From an uncultured Prevotella sp. (lineage in GTDB: Bacteria; Bacteroidota; Bacteroidia; Bacteroidales; Bacteroidaceae): a stretch of DNA of 8,711 nucleotides. The position numbers were made by a program, and so were the translations under genes. Below are positions 6,953 through 8,711 of the stretch, one piece after another; position 1 is the stretch's first letter; each line of letters begins with the position of its first letter. The notes under the pieces were generated by a model. That model saw only the letters and a list, made by a program, of their open reading frames with translations, searched no databases and was not told the origin of the DNA. Location: NCBI GenBank assembly GCA_900769055.1, contig CAAGFF010000013.1:1-8711 (forward strand), in the 5' to 3' direction.

Positions 6953-6969
6953 ACTTATTAGTACTTTTG
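6937..6969 (+). promoter_or_regulatory. Promoter of hemW
   Basis: TACTTTTG at 6962-6969, followed by C, matches the -7 consensus TAnnTTTG. CTTG at 6937-6940 is a three-of-four match to TTTG with 21-bp spacing. Transcription should begin near 6974-6976, only about 3-5 nt before the ATG at 6979. This rules out the in-frame TTG at 6967-6969, which lies inside the -7 box, as a start codon on this transcript. Confidence 0.65.
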
Positions 6970-6978
6970 CATCTACAA

Positions 6979-8121
6979 ATGGCAGGATTATACATACACA
7001 TACCTTTTTGCGCAAGCAGATGCATCTATTGCGGCTTCTACTCCACCACCATGCTGGCGTTGCAGGACGACTATGTCCGGGCACTGTGCCGCGAGATGGA
7101 CATCAGGCAAAAGTCTGGACCCGAACGGCTGCATGTCGACACCATCTACCTTGGTGGCGGCACGCCCTCGCAGCTGTCGGCAGACAATCTCCGCAGTCTG
7201 TTCACACACATATATAATATGTACGACGTCGACGACCGGGCCGAGGTGACCATGGAATGCAATCCCGACGACGTGACGGAGTCGCTGCTGACGGGACTGC
7301 CCGTCAACAGGGTCAGCATGGGGGTACAGACCTTTTCCGACAGCAGGCTACGCTTCCTGCACCGAAGGCACACGGCAAGACAAGCAGAGGATGCTGTCGC
7401 CACACTCCGAAGGACGGGCATTGCCAATGTCAGCATCGACCTTATGTTCGGGTTTCCCGGGGAGACCATCGAAGAGTGGAACGATGACATCAGCAGGGCG
7501 TTGGCACTCAGACCGGAACATATATCGGCTTACTCCCTGATGTATGAGGAGGACACCCCATTGGGACAGATGCTTGAGAGGGGTGACATCAGGGAAGTTG
7601 ACGAGGAGCTGAGTCTTGAGATGTATAGTGTGCTCATCGACAGACTCTGCGAGGCCGGGTACGAGCATTACGAGATAAGCAACTTTGCACTGATAGTCCC
7701 TGGCAGCGACGCCACGCCAAGAGCTCTTCGCTCACGTCACAACAGCAGCTACTGGCAGGACAAGCCATACATAGGCATTGGTGCCGCCGCCCACTCCTAC
7801 CACGACGGAATGCGCAGCTGGAATGTCTCAGACATACGAAAATACATGGGAAGCATAGCTGAGGGCATATTGCCTTCAGAAAGTGAGGTTATTGACGACA
7901 TAACACATTACAACGACCTTGTCACAACAGCCCTACGCACCAAGGACGGCATAAACACCGAGATGTTGCCGGACTACCAGCGGCAACACATCCTGTCGGC
8001 TGCCGACAGACATATTGCCAAAGAATTGTTGCAGCTCCACGGCAACACGCTGTCGCTGACCCGGAAGGGACTGTTTATCAGCGACTCCATCATGGCCGAC
8101 CTCATCATGGAGCATGACTGA
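6979..8121 (+). CDS. hemW: HemW, radical-SAM heme chaperone
   Basis: This 380-residue radical S-adenosylmethionine family protein was often annotated as oxygen-independent coproporphyrinogen III oxidase (HemN-like). HemW proteins are instead heme-binding proteins thought to deliver heme to client enzymes. The N terminus has YIHIPFCASRCIYCGF (5-20), with the [4Fe-4S] cysteines C11, C15 and C18. LGGGTPS (58-64) is the SAM-binding glycine motif. MECNPDD (92-98), VSMGVQTF (112-119) and SIDLMFGFPGET (152-163) are further family signatures. HNSSYW (254-259), followed by YIGIGAAAHSY (264-274), is the HemW hallmark that separates it from HemN. The loop between SNFA (234-237) and SRHN (252-255) seems several residues longer than in typical HemW. 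The ATG at 6979 is chosen over a TTG four codons upstream because of the promoter. It is divergent from the EF-G paralog and ends 39 nt from the convergent small membrane gene; the gap holds only a weak CTGAG/CTCAG hairpin (8131-8149). Confidence 0.93.
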   Translation: MAGLYIHIPFCASRCIYCGFYSTTMLALQDDYVRALCREMDIRQKSGPERLHVDTIYLGGGTPSQLSADNLRSLFTHIYNMYDVDDRAEVTMECNPDDVTESLLTGLPVNRVSMGVQTFSDSRLRFLHRRHTARQAEDAVATLRRTGIANVSIDLMFGFPGETIEEWNDDISRALALRPEHISAYSLMYEEDTPLGQMLERGDIREVDEELSLEMYSVLIDRLCEAGYEHYEISNFALIVPGSDATPRALRSRHNSSYWQDKPYIGIGAAAHSYHDGMRSWNVSDIRKYMGSIAEGILPSESEVIDDITHYNDLVTTALRTKDGINTEMLPDYQRQHILSAADRHIAKELLQLHGNTLSLTRKGLFISDSIMADLIMEHD

Positions 8122-8160
8122 CAAGCCCTTCTGAGAAGACTTCCCTCAGCAGCAGCAGTG

Positions 8161-8511
8161 TCAGTCAATCTTGCCCGTGCGCTCATACCGCTCACGGCAC
8201 CTGCGCTTGATGTCCTCCTCCACCTCCACGGGCGAGCGCGTGCCATTGATTGCCGACTTTATATATACGGCAACGACAAACAGCACCAGGGCAATAGCTG
8301 CTCCTGCCAGCCAGTTGAGCCACTCGTTGCCCAAGGGCGAATAGTCAAGAAACACTATCGCCGCAACCACAGGCGTGCCAAAGAGCAGCCAGTCGGCACC
8401 GCCCGTCATCTTGTAGCCGTCTGTGGCCTTACGGTATTCGTCATCGGCAGCAAGTATACGCTTCCGCCTTTCGAGCCATAACATCTCAAAATCATCCTTC
8501 ATTTTTTCCAT
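8161..8511 (-). CDS. Small two-helix membrane protein, unknown function
   Basis: I do not recognise this family. From the ATG at 8509-8511 it is 116 residues long. The N-terminal part (about 1-38) is highly charged, with WLERRKRI and DDEYRKATDGYK, and probably cytoplasmic. Two hydrophobic helices follow at about 41-55 and 65-86, joined by a short loop LDYSPLGNEWLN. The C-terminal tail (about 94-116) is charged again (EVEEDIKRRCRERYER) and likely cytoplasmic, giving a hairpin topology. The frame extends to an ATG at 8524-8526, but a -7 box at 8516-8523 begins inside that extension, so the later ATG is preferred; ATG at 8500-8502 is also possible. It converges with hemW and has its own promoter, so no operon context helps. 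Length, membrane pattern and promoter support a real gene. Confidence 0.75.
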   Translation of the reverse strand: MEKMKDDFEMLWLERRKRILAADDEYRKATDGYKMTGGADWLLFGTPVVAAIVFLDYSPLGNEWLNWLAGAAIALVLFVVAVYIKSAINGTRSPVEVEEDIKRRCRERYERTGKID

Positions 8512-8515
8512 GCTG

Positions 8516-8523
8516 CAAAAATA
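8516..8523 (-). promoter_or_regulatory. -7 box of the small membrane protein gene
   Basis: The minus strand reads TATTTTTG followed by C, a full match to TAnnTTTG. No TTTG-like -33 element was found 19-21 bp upstream. A start site 5-7 nt downstream falls at about 8509-8511, on the chosen ATG itself, implying a leaderless or almost leaderless mRNA. Confidence 0.55.
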
Positions 8524-8614
8524 CATAAAAACTACGAGATTTAATGCTTGACCAAGGATAAAACACGCAACAGGTGTAGTGAATTAAAAAAAGATGGCGG
8601 CAACTGATAAGAAC

Positions 8615-8647
8615 AAAAGGGGCCGCGTTTCGCAGTCCCTTTATTTT
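8615..8647. terminator. Hairpin terminator near the right edge
   Basis: AAAGGG (8616-8621) pairs with CCCTTT (8637-8642). The stem continues through G·T and C-G pairs, one C·A mismatch, and GCG/CGC closing a TTT loop. The plus strand continues ATTTTCT, and the minus strand continues TGTTCTTATC after the stem-closing TTT, so either direction is possible. On the minus strand it would end a gene entering from the right, upstream of the small membrane protein gene. Confidence 0.6.
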
Positions 8648-8711
8648 CTAAAATGTCCTCATCATGCACGACGAGGCCGTTATTGCGCACAGCACTGACG
8701 AGATGAACGTC
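8648..8711. other. Right edge, gene content unresolved
   Basis: Two short open stretches compete here. On the minus strand a frame ending at TAG (8648-8650), directly before the hairpin, reads TFISSVLCAITASSCMMRTF; it could be the 3' end of a gene entering from the right. On the plus strand an ATG at 8664 opens MHDEAVIAHSTDEMNV to the edge. Neither is recognised. The hairpin position slightly favours the minus-strand reading. The remaining noncoding stretch (8527-8614) is A/T-rich and shows nothing else I can support. Confidence 0.25.

Noticed and set aside
6979..8121. Coproporphyrinogen III dehydrogenase (HemN) assignment
   Set aside because: The HNxxYW and GIGAAAHSY motifs and the length of 380 residues fit HemW rather than the longer HemN.
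8147..8158. Four CAG repeats between hemW and the small membrane gene
   Set aside because: It is too short to be a meaningful microsatellite and is noncoding.

Overview
The window reads as a chromosomal housekeeping segment of a member of the Bacteroidota, most likely Bacteroidales and plausibly Prevotellaceae. Three things support this. Several genes are preceded by the Bacteroidota sigma factor -7 element (TAnnTTTG, four good copies here), and start codons lack Shine-Dalgarno sequences. The protein types also fit the phylum: an archaeal-type prolyl-tRNA synthetase without its zinc cysteines, an EF-G paralog with a degenerate G domain, and an NfeD/flotillin pair. The genus is inference, since no rRNA or marker search could be run.

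Layout, left to right. Positions 1-75 hold a degenerate, roughly 8-bp-period AGTTGACA-like repeat interrupted by two small hairpins. A minus-strand glycine-zipper/OmpA lipoprotein (76-750) diverges from plus-strand proS (963-2444), and both -7 boxes lie in the 841-962 gap. proS converges on a minus-strand operon of an NfeD-like membrane protein (3977-4558) followed by a flotillin/SPFH protein (2554-3936). A perfect 13-bp hairpin and a smaller minus-strand terminator sit between them. A clear intrinsic terminator (4585-4624) separates this operon from the upstream minus-strand EF-G paralog (4663-6816), which resembles Bacteroides EF-G2 (fusA2). That gene is divergent from plus-strand hemW (6979-8121), and the 162-bp gap holds a 23-bp dyad. 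hemW converges on a small two-helix membrane protein of unknown function (8161-8511, minus). The right edge (8527-8711) has a strong hairpin and no confidently assignable gene.

Functionally the genes are mostly independent. proS and the EF-G paralog serve translation, the NfeD/flotillin pair organises membrane microdomains, the OmpA lipoprotein ties the outer membrane to peptidoglycan, and HemW is a heme-handling radical-SAM-family protein. I found no CRISPR array, insertion sequence, prophage, toxin-antitoxin pair or recognisable defence system.

The points most worth a second look are the EF-G paralog whose catalytic GTPase histidine is replaced by serine, the dyad in front of it, two genes whose promoters imply near-leaderless mRNAs, and the period-8 repeat at the left edge.
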